This document shows positions 7,604 to 15,421 of a stretch of 64,000 bases of DNA, piece by piece. The notes under the pieces were generated by a model, which searched no databases, was not told the origin of the DNA, and was given only the letters and a program-made list of their open reading frames with translations. The first letter of the stretch is position 1; each line of letters opens with the position of its first letter. A program made the translations under genes and the position numbers. The stretch spans positions 9,628,893 to 9,692,892 of the forward strand of contig NC_014623.1 in NCBI RefSeq assembly GCF_000165485.1, read 5' to 3'. The DNA comes from Stigmatella aurantiaca DW4/3-1. Lineage in GTDB: Bacteria > Myxococcota > Myxococcia > Myxococcales > Myxococcaceae.

Positions 7604-8022
7604 ACGCAAAGAAGACCTGTCTCGTTCGAGGCGGGAGGAGAGACGCACGAATGGACTCGGTCGAGATATCGTGGAGGCGGCGCTCGACGCGGGTCACCGG
7701 GTCGTCGCGACCGCGAGGGAGCCCTCCCAGCTCGCGGGGCTCGTGGAGCGCCATGGCGCACGAATCCGGACCGGGCGGCTCGATGTCCGCGAGGAAGCCG
7801 AGGGAGCCGCCGCCGTTCGGGCCGCCCTCGATGCCTTCGGGCGGCTGGACGTCCTCGTGAACAACGCTGGCTATGGCGACATGCGTCCGTTCGAGCAGGT
7901 CGGCTCGGAGGAGTTCAAGGCACTGGTCGACACCTGCTTCTACGGCGTGGTCTACCTCACGCGCGCAGCGCTTCCGGTCATGCGCGCGCAGCGCAGTGGG
8001 CACATCCTCCATATCTCCTGTG
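7604..8022 (+). pseudogene. Short-chain dehydrogenase, frameshifted and 3'-truncated
   Basis: The reading GLGRDIVEAALDAGHRVVATAR, then RLDVLVNNAGYGDMRPFEQ and LPVMRAQRSGHILHIS is a classical SDR Rossmann fold with the NNAG motif. The first strand is in a different frame (KKTCLVRGG), so a frameshift lies around 7630-7650. The sequence ends right after GHILHIS, before the catalytic Ser and YxxxK, where unrelated sequence preceding the GntR repeat begins at about 8022. Only the NAD(P)-binding half remains and no activity is expected. The truncation point marks one edge of a foreign segment. Confidence 0.8.
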
Positions 8023-8043
8023 AGTGGCGTCCAAGCGACCCTG

Positions 8044-9306
8044 TCAGCAGGGAGAAGAGCCGCCCCACACGCCAGCAGCACCCGTCCCACCCTGCCCCTC
8101 TTCAGGCACTCGATGGCCGGTCACGGGCCCCGCTTCCTCAGCCGTGCACGCTCCACCTGGTTCACCCTCCGCCGTTCCATCCAGGAGGTGTCCGCCTCTG
8201 CCCAAGCGCCCAACCCCAGAGTCACCGCCAACTGGAGCCAGGAACGGTCGCTCCTGGAGGCCAGGCGGAACCCTTCGCGACGCTTCCTGGCCCTGAGGCA
8301 CATCCGAGCCGGGAGCCCCCTCTACCAGAGGGGTGCATGAGTCAGAGGAAGGAGCCTCGGGTGGGGAGCCGCCCGTGGGCGGCCGTTGGCTCAAACCTGT
8401 AGGGCAAGCAGACAGGATGGGACGATTCGCCTCCGACAGCCTCTCCGTGGCGTCCTCAGGCTCTGAGGTGGGGTGAGAGGGGGCTGTGTCTGCGCAGAGT
8501 GGGGGCTGTGACGACCCCTTTGGCTCCTGCGGTGAGGGTGAGTGGGGGACTGTGTCTGCGGAGAGTGGAGGCAGTAACGACCCTCTTGGCTCCTGCGGGG
8601 GTGGGAGGCCTGCGAGCAGGTGCCCATCGCTCGCCTGGAGCAAGGCGGGCAGTTCCTGGCGCAGGGGCTGCGCATCCTTGGCTGCCAGGGCGTGCAGCGC
8701 ACAGAGTGCCCACTGCCGAGTGGCCTGCGCATTCAGGTGCGGCACCAGCCGCCGGGCCATTCCCCGGTACGAGCGCTCCAGTGACTGTAGCAGCAACGCC
8801 TGTCCGGGACGCTCCACCGCGCGGGCCGCCTGCCTCAGCAACGCGAACTCCAACTCCGCCCACCTGCCGGGGTTTTCGCCCCAGCGGGCCTCCTCCGCCA
8901 ACTCGAAGCACAGGCCTGCCAGCGTGTCCAAGTCCCTGGCAGAGGCCTGCTGGCAACACGCCGCCAGCAGTTCCACTGCCGTCTCTCGCTTGAGGGCCAG
9001 AAAACCTTCCAGCAGCTTCCGTCTCTCCGGTTGAGCGGCGCCCGGGCCCTCCAGCACCACCCCCAGGTTCTCCAGGGTCACCGCCCCCTCCAAGGGGAGG
9101 GCTCGGCTGCGGCGGCCCGGGTGCTGCTCAATCAACTCTCTGGCGGCCAGGCGCTTCAGTGCTTCACGGACGGTGCTGCGTGAAAGGCCGTAGTGCTTGG
9201 CCAGCGAGTTTTCCGAGGGAAGAAAGCCGTCCTGGGGCAGCAGGCCTTGCGAAATCACCCGCTCCAGGTCCTGCTCCACTCGTCCGACGAGCCCCACCCA
9301 TTCCAT
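8044..9306 (-). CDS. GntR/FCD-type transcriptional regulator with long Pro-rich tail (copy 2)
   Basis: ATG 9306 follows AGGAGG closely and gives a 420-residue product. Residues 5-75 form a GntR winged helix (LPSENSLAKHYGLSRSTVRE, then ALKRLAARELIEQ); about 95-230 resemble an FCD effector domain (RKLLEGFLALKRETAVELLA, ARWGENPGRWAELEFALL), but the metal-binding histidines of classical FCD domains are not obvious. From about 240 on it is Pro/Ser-rich with an internal near-duplication (EPRGSLLPPLSADT, EPKGSSQPPLCADT). The last ~100 codons overlap a convergent conserved frame and may be accidental read-through. It is nearly identical to the copy at 60841-61971. Flanking genes are truncated on both sides. 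Confidence 0.7.
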   Translation of the reverse strand: MEWVGLVGRVEQDLERVISQGLLPQDGFLPSENSLAKHYGLSRSTVREALKRLAARELIEQHPGRRSRALPLEGAVTLENLGVVLEGPGAAQPERRKLLEGFLALKRETAVELLAACCQQASARDLDTLAGLCFELAEEARWGENPGRWAELEFALLRQAARAVERPGQALLLQSLERSYRGMARRLVPHLNAQATRQWALCALHALAAKDAQPLRQELPALLQASDGHLLAGLPPPQEPRGSLLPPLSADTVPHSPSPQEPKGSSQPPLCADTAPSHPTSEPEDATERLSEANRPILSACPTGLSQRPPTGGSPPEAPSSDSCTPLVEGAPGSDVPQGQEASRRVPPGLQERPFLAPVGGDSGVGRLGRGGHLLDGTAEGEPGGACTAEEAGPVTGHRVPEEGQGGTGAAGVWGGSSPC

Positions 9307-9359
9307 CTCCGTCCCCCTCCTTGTTTCAGGCAAGGCCATCACATCACCTGGGGCTGACA
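8143..9359 (-). repeat. GntR/FCD repeat, copy 2
   Basis: Nearly identical to 60868-62026. Homology starts at CACGCTCCACC (about 8145) on the left and ends after CACCTGGGGCTGACA (9345-9359) on the right. The inverted repeats that bound copy 3 are not found here, so this copy lacks the outer parts of that element. TGTCAGC (8041-8047) and GCTGACA (9353-9359) form a short inverted pair at its edges, possibly chance. Confidence 0.8.
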
Positions 9360-9394
9360 TGCGGGGTCAGGTGTTCATCCTCTTGTCCGAGTGC

Positions 9395-9568
9395 TTAGAC
9401 GACGATGTTCACGGGGACGAGTTGCACATCTTCCGGAACCAATTCCGCGAACATGGACGCAACCCGGACATGAAACACCGGGAGACCAACTTTCGTCTCC
9501 GTGAAATCCAGCGGCTTGCCCGTGATTTCGATGGGAACTCTCAAGGGGTCCGTGACGTAGACGGGCAT
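9395..9568 (-). pseudogene. Imm11-like immunity protein fragment (57 codons)
   Basis: ATG at 9568 begins MPVYVTDPLRVPIEITGKPL and runs through GLPVFHVRVASMFAELVPED to VPVNIVV and TAA at 9395. The pattern resembles the N-terminal third of myxobacterial Imm11/DUF1629-type immunity proteins, normally near 190 residues; the recognition is from memory. The frame stops where the segment carrying the GntR repeat begins, so the gene appears cut by that rearrangement. It lies just downstream of the truncated paralogous helical-protein gene, the kind of toxin-immunity clustering common in these bacteria. Confidence 0.45.
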
Positions 9569-9588
9569 TCCGCACGTGAACTGCCGAA

Positions 9589-9843
9589 TTAGGCTGCTTC
9601 CTGGTGCTCGTGTGCGATGGATCTCAGAAACTCGATCCTCCGCGTGCGGCCCCTGGGCAGCCGCAGAACTCGCCGCTCCGCATCTGCCAGCATCGCGAAA
9701 GCCTCCCATGCTCTCTCGGGGAAGTACGGCAACGACTGAACGTAGAGACATGCGACGTGGACGCGCATTCTCAAGTCCGTGTAGCCGACCCGTTGAACGC
9801 GCCGCAGATGCGGCCCGAACTTCTCCCAAGTCGTGAGCTGCAA
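9589..9843 (-). pseudogene. 5'-truncated paralog of the 1498-2019 gene
   Basis: The minus strand reads LTTWEKFGPHLRRVQRVGYT then MRVHVACLYVQSLPYFPERA and ends IAHEHQEAA-stop at 9589. This matches the C-terminal half of the 173-aa protein at 1498-2019 (HRVHVACLYVQSLPRFPKKA), with clear divergence, so the two are paralogs, not a recent duplicate. The N-terminal half is missing and upstream sequence in this frame is unrelated. It shows a multi-copy family inside the accessory zone. Confidence 0.75.
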
Positions 9844-9990
9844 AAAAACATTGGTTAGGTCGCACGATACCGGGCGCCATGCGGGGAATGTGGGCGATAA
9901 GGCGCGAAGACGAAGGCACATCCCTCGCGAAGCCCTTCCCTCATGGCTTTTCGAACAAGCGCATCCTAGCCTCCTCAGGGGAGACCGCCA

Positions 9991-12900
9991 ATGAGCCTTG
10001 AGAAGTCCGAGCGGTGGGATGTCTTTCTCAACCACAACAGCCAGGACAAGCCTCTCGTCGAGAAGCTGGCCCACAGGTTGCTCGAACAGGGGATCCGGCC
10101 ATGGTTCGACAAGTGGGACCTGATTCCTGGCGAGGAGTGGCTCCCGGCCGTCACGCGCGCCCTGCAAGAACAGCCCTGCATGGCGGTGTGCATCGGCCCC
10201 TCAGGATGGGGGCCGGTGCAAGACTCCGAGATGCAGAACGCTCAGTACCGCGCCATGAAAGACCCGAAGCGCCGTGTCATCCCCGTCCTGCTTCCAGGGT
10301 CCGAGCCCCACAGTCTGACCAACCTGCTCGAGAACCGCACCTGGGTCGATCTGCGCAAGGACGAAGAGGAGGGATTCCATCGGCTGTGCGCCGCGATTCA
10401 CGGCAGGGCTCCCGGTCCCGGCCTGCCCTCCTCTCCAGAATGCCCCTATCGCGGGTTGCAAGCCTTCGAGCGTGCGCATGCACGGATGTTCTTTGGCAGG
10501 GCCGCCGATGCAGACCTCCTTCTCGGCAAACTGCGCCACGCACAACGCCTCCTCCTGGTCGTGGGGCCTTCCGGGAGTGGCAAATCGTCACTCGTGCTGG
10601 CGGGGCTCCTCCCCGCTGTCGTTTCAGGGCAGCTCAACGGCTCCCATGACTGGCGCGTTGCCACCTTGCGGCCAGGAGCCCGCCCCTGCCACGCGCTCGC
10701 GCTGACCCTGGGCACGATCGCGCCGAAGGCAAACGCCCCCCTCGACACCACCGCCTTGCAAGAGCGGCGGCAACGCTTGCTGAGCAGCCCCGAGACGCTC
10801 ACGGATCATGCCGATCTCGCGCTTGCGCATGAGCCCCGCTCCCCCCGGCTGCTCCTCGTGGTCGATCAATTGGAGGAACTCTTCTCGCAATGCCAAGACG
10901 CCGCCGAGCGCACCGCCTTTCTGGACAATCTCTTGCGCGCGGGGGCAGTGCCAGACGGGCGCGTGCACGTCATCGCGACCCTCCGCTCGGACTTCCTCGG
11001 CCATTGCCAGCAGCAACGGGGGCTCGCGGAGCATCTCAACAGCGCCACGTTCCTGCTCCGGCCCTTGACGGAACCCGAGCTGCACGAGACGGTGACCCGG
11101 CCGGCGCTGCTCTCCGGGTTGCGGTTCGAGCCAGGGCTCGCCGAGGGGCTCGTGGCGGACGTGCGGATCCAGCCCGGCCATCTGCCCCTGCTTCAATTCG
11201 CCCTGCTCCAGCTCTGGAACGAGCGGACAGGAAACGTGCTCACCTGGGAAGGATACCACCGGATCGGAAAGCTGACGGGGGCCATTGCCCACAGCGCGGA
11301 GCAGGTCTTCGACGGGCTCACGAAACCCCAGCAGCAAGCGGCACGGCGCGCGTTCAGCAAGCTGATCATCGCGGGAGACGGAACGGGCGACACACGCCGC
11401 CGGGCCTCACGCGCCGAACTCGCGGAGATCGGCGCCGAGGTGCTGGGTCTCCTGGATCGATTCATCACCGGGCGGCTGCTCGTCGCGGATGGCGAGAGCA
11501 TCGAGCTGGCCCACGAAGCACTGGTGAATGGGTGGGAGCGGCTCCGGGGCTGGTTGGATGAAGATCGCGAACTCCTGCTGCTGCGCCAGGACGTGACTCG
11601 TGCCACGGAGGCGTGGCTGCGCTCCGGGCGGTTTCCGGACGAGTTGTGGCGCGGCTCCCGGCTGGCGCGCGCCAGGGAGCTCAAGACCTCCTTGAAGCCC
11701 CTGCTGACCCACGAGGAGCGGGCCTTCCTCCATGATTCGGAGGAGGCGCTCCGGCACGCCGAGGCCTCGGCGGCGGCGCAACGGCAACGCGAGGCCGAGC
11801 TCACCCAGCAGGCCGTGGCGCGGATGCTGGCGATGCGCTCGGCCCAGGTGCGTGCCCAACAGCCCATGCTGTCGCTGCTGCTGGTGCAAGAGGCCCTGCA
11901 ATACCGCGCCGAGGACGAGACACGCTCGGAGTTGTACGCCGCCCTGCTCGCCAGCCCGCTCCGCGCGAGCATCCCTCTCAACGAGGACGGGTCTTCCGCA
12001 TCGAGTGCCTTTTGCCTGAGCCCAGATGGCCAGACGGTATTGTCCCTTGCCAGCGCGGAGCCCTCGCTTCTGACACGCCAGGGAAAGCGGCTCGCCACGC
12101 TCGGAATGAAGAGCATCCACGTTCACCATGCCCAATTCAGCCCGGACGGTGAGGTGATCGCGGTCATTCCCAGCCTGTCGTCTCCGGACAGGTCCGTCGC
12201 GGCGTATCTCTTCAACAAGCGCGGCGAGCGCCTCTCGACGCTCCAGCAAGAAGAGAACGGACAGCCGGCAAGCTGTGCGGAATTCAGTCCTGATGGGCAG
12301 TGGATCTTGACCTCGCGCACCCACGCTGGGTTGAGCCTGTGGAAGATCAGCGGAGAGCGTGTCGCCCAGGTGAGCGTTGGAGGGGGTTGGCCTTACGGTG
12401 ACTTCAGCCCGGACGGCACCCAGATTCTCGTCATTGCTTCCGAAAGCCGCACGGCGGCTCTGTGGAACCCGCGGAGCCGGGAAGTGCGTCAGCTCGAGGG
12501 TCATGACCACCGCATCATCCGGGGCCGCTGGAGCCCCGGCAGCCAGCACGCGCTCACCGCCGCGCGAGACAACACCGCCCGGATCTGGGACCGCGAAGGC
12601 CAGTGTGTGGCCACCCTCACGGGCCATACGGCGCCGCTCAGCGACGGCGCATTCAGTCCTTCCGGAAAGCGCGTGCTCACCGTCAGCGAGGATCGCACCG
12701 CGCGTGTGTGGGATCTGACAGGAAAGATTCTGCGGGTCCTCAACGACGCGAACGTGGCGCTCCGGCAGGGCTCCTGGAGTCCCAGCGGCCGGCATCTGTT
12801 GGCCGAGGAGGCAGACGGCACGGTGCACGTCTACCGCGCCGATGGCAAACGACTCTCGACCCTCCGGCTTCCGGATCCACCCGACTGGATGGGACGAAGC

Positions 12901-14313
12901 AGCTTCCCCACGTGGACTCCCGAGGGGGGCTCGTTGCTGACGTCTCGCCTGGACCATGCCACCCGCGCTGCACGGCTCGATGTCTGGACGGTCGAACCCG
13001 AGCCCGCACGGGCTCTCCGAAGACACGCCATGGACATCCAGCATGTCGTGCCCCAACCAGGCGGGACCCGCTTCCTCACGGTCTCTTTCGACAAAGTCTG
13101 TTTGTGGGATGCGCAAGGCACCCTGCTGCGCGAGCTCGAACCACCGCCCGGTGAATCCAACACGAGTGTCAGCTTCTGGAACGCCTGCTGGGCTCCTGGA
13201 GGAGACCGGTTCCTGACCTATGGTTCTCACATTCCAGTTCAGCTGTGGGATGGGGAGGGCCACCTCCTGCTGGCGTTTCAGGGAGAAGGGCCGCATCAAA
13301 GAAGCTTGAGGCACGCGTGCTTCCGCCCCGATGGAACCCAGGTGCTCACCCTGTCCACCGACGGGAGCGGGCGGCTCTGGAGCCTGGAAGGCCGGGAAGT
13401 GGCTCGGCTGGGCGACCACTACTGGGGGGCGGAATACGGAGCGTTCTCACCCTCGGGAGACCGGGTTCTCACCCTCAATGCCCATGGGGAGCTGTTCGTC
13501 TGGGACCTGGCGGCCCCTTTGCTGGAAATCGATGATCCGTACCGGCCCTATGGCGCGCACCTCCATCACCTGAGCGCGAAACCCGGAGACACCGTGGTCC
13601 TCCATCACGCCGGGAACGGTGACGGGCTCGAGGATGAGCCCACACGTGTCGAGCTCCACCCGCAGCCCATGGCGCCTTACCCTTACAAAGCGGTCCCGCT
13701 TCTCCACCACTGGGAACGCCCTCTGCCTCAAACGGTCCATGCCGCGCACTTTCTCCCTGGCGGCACAGAACTCTTGCTGTGGGGACATCAGGTGTCGTGC
13801 TTGAGCATCGAGGGGGGCGTGAGCAGGAAGCCGCGGCGCCTGACGACAGGCCAAGAGGTCACCCTTTGCCTCATGAACCCAGAGGGAAGCCGCGTCTATC
13901 TGGGCTATGCCGACGGAACCGCGGAGGTGCGAAGCCCAAGCGGCGCGGTCCTCCTCCCGCTTCGCGGGCATGAACAGGCCGTGCGGAGGATCGGCGGCAG
14001 CCCAGATGGCTCCCGCCTGTTCACCGTTGCCGAGGACGGGACGATTGGCCTGTGGGACTCCGACGGCACCCGGTGGGCCACCTTGAGAGGGCACCTCGAT
14101 CCGCTCTCGGATGTGGCCCTCCTCGGAGATGGACAGACATTGGTGACCGCGGCGGGGCCCGTCGCGTGGCTTTGGCCCACGGACGAGCAGGGGTTGCGGA
14201 CACTGGCCCGAAGCCGGACGCTGCGAGACCTGACACCCCAGGAGCGCGAGCGCTATCTGACCCACGGGCTCGGCCCTGCCTCCATGCCAAGCCCTACACC
14301 CAGCCGCTCGTGA
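9991..14313 (+). CDS. TIR - nSTAND NTPase - WD40 repeat protein (1440 aa)
   Basis: Start ATG 9991 has AGGGGAG 8 bases upstream. Domains in order: a TIR-type domain at 8-138 (WDVFLNHNSQDKPLVEKLA; Trp73 and Glu80 fit the catalytic-Glu region of TIR NADases); a STAND NTPase of the nSTAND1 type at about 152-560 with Walker A GPSGSGKSS (192-200) and Walker B LLLVVDQLEELF (287-298); a charged helical linker at 585-645 (AAAQRQREAELTQQAVARML); then WD40 repeats from about 665 to 1420 (FSPDG and WD motifs such as ARIWD, ARVWD, GLWD). The design is that of NLR-like sensors: the propeller senses, the STAND module oligomerises, TIR is the effector. A defence or cell-suicide role is inference. No signal peptide. 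Confidence 0.85.
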   Translation: MSLEKSERWDVFLNHNSQDKPLVEKLAHRLLEQGIRPWFDKWDLIPGEEWLPAVTRALQEQPCMAVCIGPSGWGPVQDSEMQNAQYRAMKDPKRRVIPVLLPGSEPHSLTNLLENRTWVDLRKDEEEGFHRLCAAIHGRAPGPGLPSSPECPYRGLQAFERAHARMFFGRAADADLLLGKLRHAQRLLLVVGPSGSGKSSLVLAGLLPAVVSGQLNGSHDWRVATLRPGARPCHALALTLGTIAPKANAPLDTTALQERRQRLLSSPETLTDHADLALAHEPRSPRLLLVVDQLEELFSQCQDAAERTAFLDNLLRAGAVPDGRVHVIATLRSDFLGHCQQQRGLAEHLNSATFLLRPLTEPELHETVTRPALLSGLRFEPGLAEGLVADVRIQPGHLPLLQFALLQLWNERTGNVLTWEGYHRIGKLTGAIAHSAEQVFDGLTKPQQQAARRAFSKLIIAGDGTGDTRRRASRAELAEIGAEVLGLLDRFITGRLLVADGESIELAHEALVNGWERLRGWLDEDRELLLLRQDVTRATEAWLRSGRFPDELWRGSRLARARELKTSLKPLLTHEERAFLHDSEEALRHAEASAAAQRQREAELTQQAVARMLAMRSAQVRAQQPMLSLLLVQEALQYRAEDETRSELYAALLASPLRASIPLNEDGSSASSAFCLSPDGQTVLSLASAEPSLLTRQGKRLATLGMKSIHVHHAQFSPDGEVIAVIPSLSSPDRSVAAYLFNKRGERLSTLQQEENGQPASCAEFSPDGQWILTSRTHAGLSLWKISGERVAQVSVGGGWPYGDFSPDGTQILVIASESRTAALWNPRSREVRQLEGHDHRIIRGRWSPGSQHALTAARDNTARIWDREGQCVATLTGHTAPLSDGAFSPSGKRVLTVSEDRTARVWDLTGKILRVLNDANVALRQGSWSPSGRHLLAEEADGTVHVYRADGKRLSTLRLPDPPDWMGRSSFPTWTPEGGSLLTSRLDHATRAARLDVWTVEPEPARALRRHAMDIQHVVPQPGGTRFLTVSFDKVCLWDAQGTLLRELEPPPGESNTSVSFWNACWAPGGDRFLTYGSHIPVQLWDGEGHLLLAFQGEGPHQRSLRHACFRPDGTQVLTLSTDGSGRLWSLEGREVARLGDHYWGAEYGAFSPSGDRVLTLNAHGELFVWDLAAPLLEIDDPYRPYGAHLHHLSAKPGDTVVLHHAGNGDGLEDEPTRVELHPQPMAPYPYKAVPLLHHWERPLPQTVHAAHFLPGGTELLLWGHQVSCLSIEGGVSRKPRRLTTGQEVTLCLMNPEGSRVYLGYADGTAEVRSPSGAVLLPLRGHEQAVRRIGGSPDGSRLFTVAEDGTIGLWDSDGTRWATLRGHLDPLSDVALLGDGQTLVTAAGPVAWLWPTDEQGLRTLARSRTLRDLTPQERERYLTHGLGPASMPSPTPSRS

Positions 14314-14391
14314 GCAGCCCCAGGACGCAGCGCCGGGAAAGCGCAGCCGAATGGGATTGGGCATATCTCTGTTAAGCTTTCCGCCGCCCCT

Positions 14392-15396
14392 ATGAATGGC
14401 CCCATGCTGGATCAGTTGTATGGTGCTCTCAAGCAAGTGCTCGGAGAGCAAAGACTCGAGAAAGCACGAGCCGTGCGGAACTTCAGCCGCACGGCGCTGA
14501 AGAGAATGCAGGGTTTGACCACCGCTTCGACGCAAGGGCCACGCCCATCCATCCCTGCTCCACCCCCTCCGGAGGCCGCTGCGCCGCCAGCCACCTCCAG
14601 TCCTTCCCCGCTGACGGATGAAGTGCCTGCCTTCTGGGAGAACAGAACCCACACTGAGCTCATGGCCGTCGCGGCCGCCTGTCATCGCCAGCGAAGGGAG
14701 CTCACGGAGCAGCTATACGAGCGCGAGCTGCTGGGGGTTCGCCGTGCGATCGCGAGCTTGCACCTGCGCGGCCAGGGCGTCGAGGTAGGCGCGGGCTCCC
14801 GCCCGTTTCCCTTGCCGGAGGGCGTCACGTGCTTCTACGGCGACGTGCGCGACGGGCAGCAGCTTCAGGACTACTTCCAGCGGCAAGAGGTCACCTTCGA
14901 CGGCCGGCTGGATGCGCAGACCTTCGAGGGCGTGCCGGATGGCTCCCTGGACTTCGTCATCTCCGCCCATGTCATCGAGCACCTGGAGGACCCCATCAAC
15001 GCCGTGCGCAACACCCTGCGTGTGCTGCGGCCAGGGGGGGTGTTTCTGCTGGCGGTCCCCGACATGCGGTTCACCTTCGACCACCAACGCCCGCCCACCC
15101 CCTTGGAGCATGTGATTGCCGACTCCCAGGACGGGGGAGCGGGCACCCGGATGCAGGCCTATCTCGAGCACGTGCGCTACGTACACCCTGTGCTCTCGCC
15201 CTCGATCATTCCCGAGGACCAGGTGTTGGCGGAGGCCCAGAGGATCAACGAGCAACGCATGGACCTGCACTTTCACGCCTGGACTGGGGAGAGCTTCCGT
15301 GAACTGCTGGAGCACATCCGCCAGGAGACCCCCTTCCAGGTGGAGGGCCCTGTCTTCGTGGTGAACGAGAACATCTTCGTGCTGCGCCGAGGCTGA
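14392..15396 (+). CDS. Class I SAM-dependent methyltransferase domain protein (334 aa)
   Basis: Residues about 125-245 form a methyltransferase core: GVEVGAGSRPFPLPEGVTCF (SAM-binding loop), then LDFVISAHVIEHLEDPINAV and LRVLRPGGVFLLAVPDMRFT, all family hallmarks. The N-terminal ~85 residues are Pro/Ala-rich and probably disordered. ATG 14392 is used; ATG 14404 is an alternative, and neither has a strong ribosome site. It follows the TIR-STAND gene by 78 bases on the same strand and converges on the GH44 gene. Methylation of sugar residues is common for such proteins near polysaccharide loci, so it may belong functionally to the eps locus rather than to the sensor. Substrate unknown. Confidence 0.75.
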   Translation: MNGPMLDQLYGALKQVLGEQRLEKARAVRNFSRTALKRMQGLTTASTQGPRPSIPAPPPPEAAAPPATSSPSPLTDEVPAFWENRTHTELMAVAAACHRQRRELTEQLYERELLGVRRAIASLHLRGQGVEVGAGSRPFPLPEGVTCFYGDVRDGQQLQDYFQRQEVTFDGRLDAQTFEGVPDGSLDFVISAHVIEHLEDPINAVRNTLRVLRPGGVFLLAVPDMRFTFDHQRPPTPLEHVIADSQDGGAGTRMQAYLEHVRYVHPVLSPSIIPEDQVLAEAQRINEQRMDLHFHAWTGESFRELLEHIRQETPFQVEGPVFVVNENIFVLRRG

Positions 15397-15421
15397 AGGT
15401 CCCCCTGTCCGGAGGCGAACC

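Noticed and set aside
11407-13419. 670-codon minus-strand open frame
   Set aside because: Antisense of the STAND/WD40 region.
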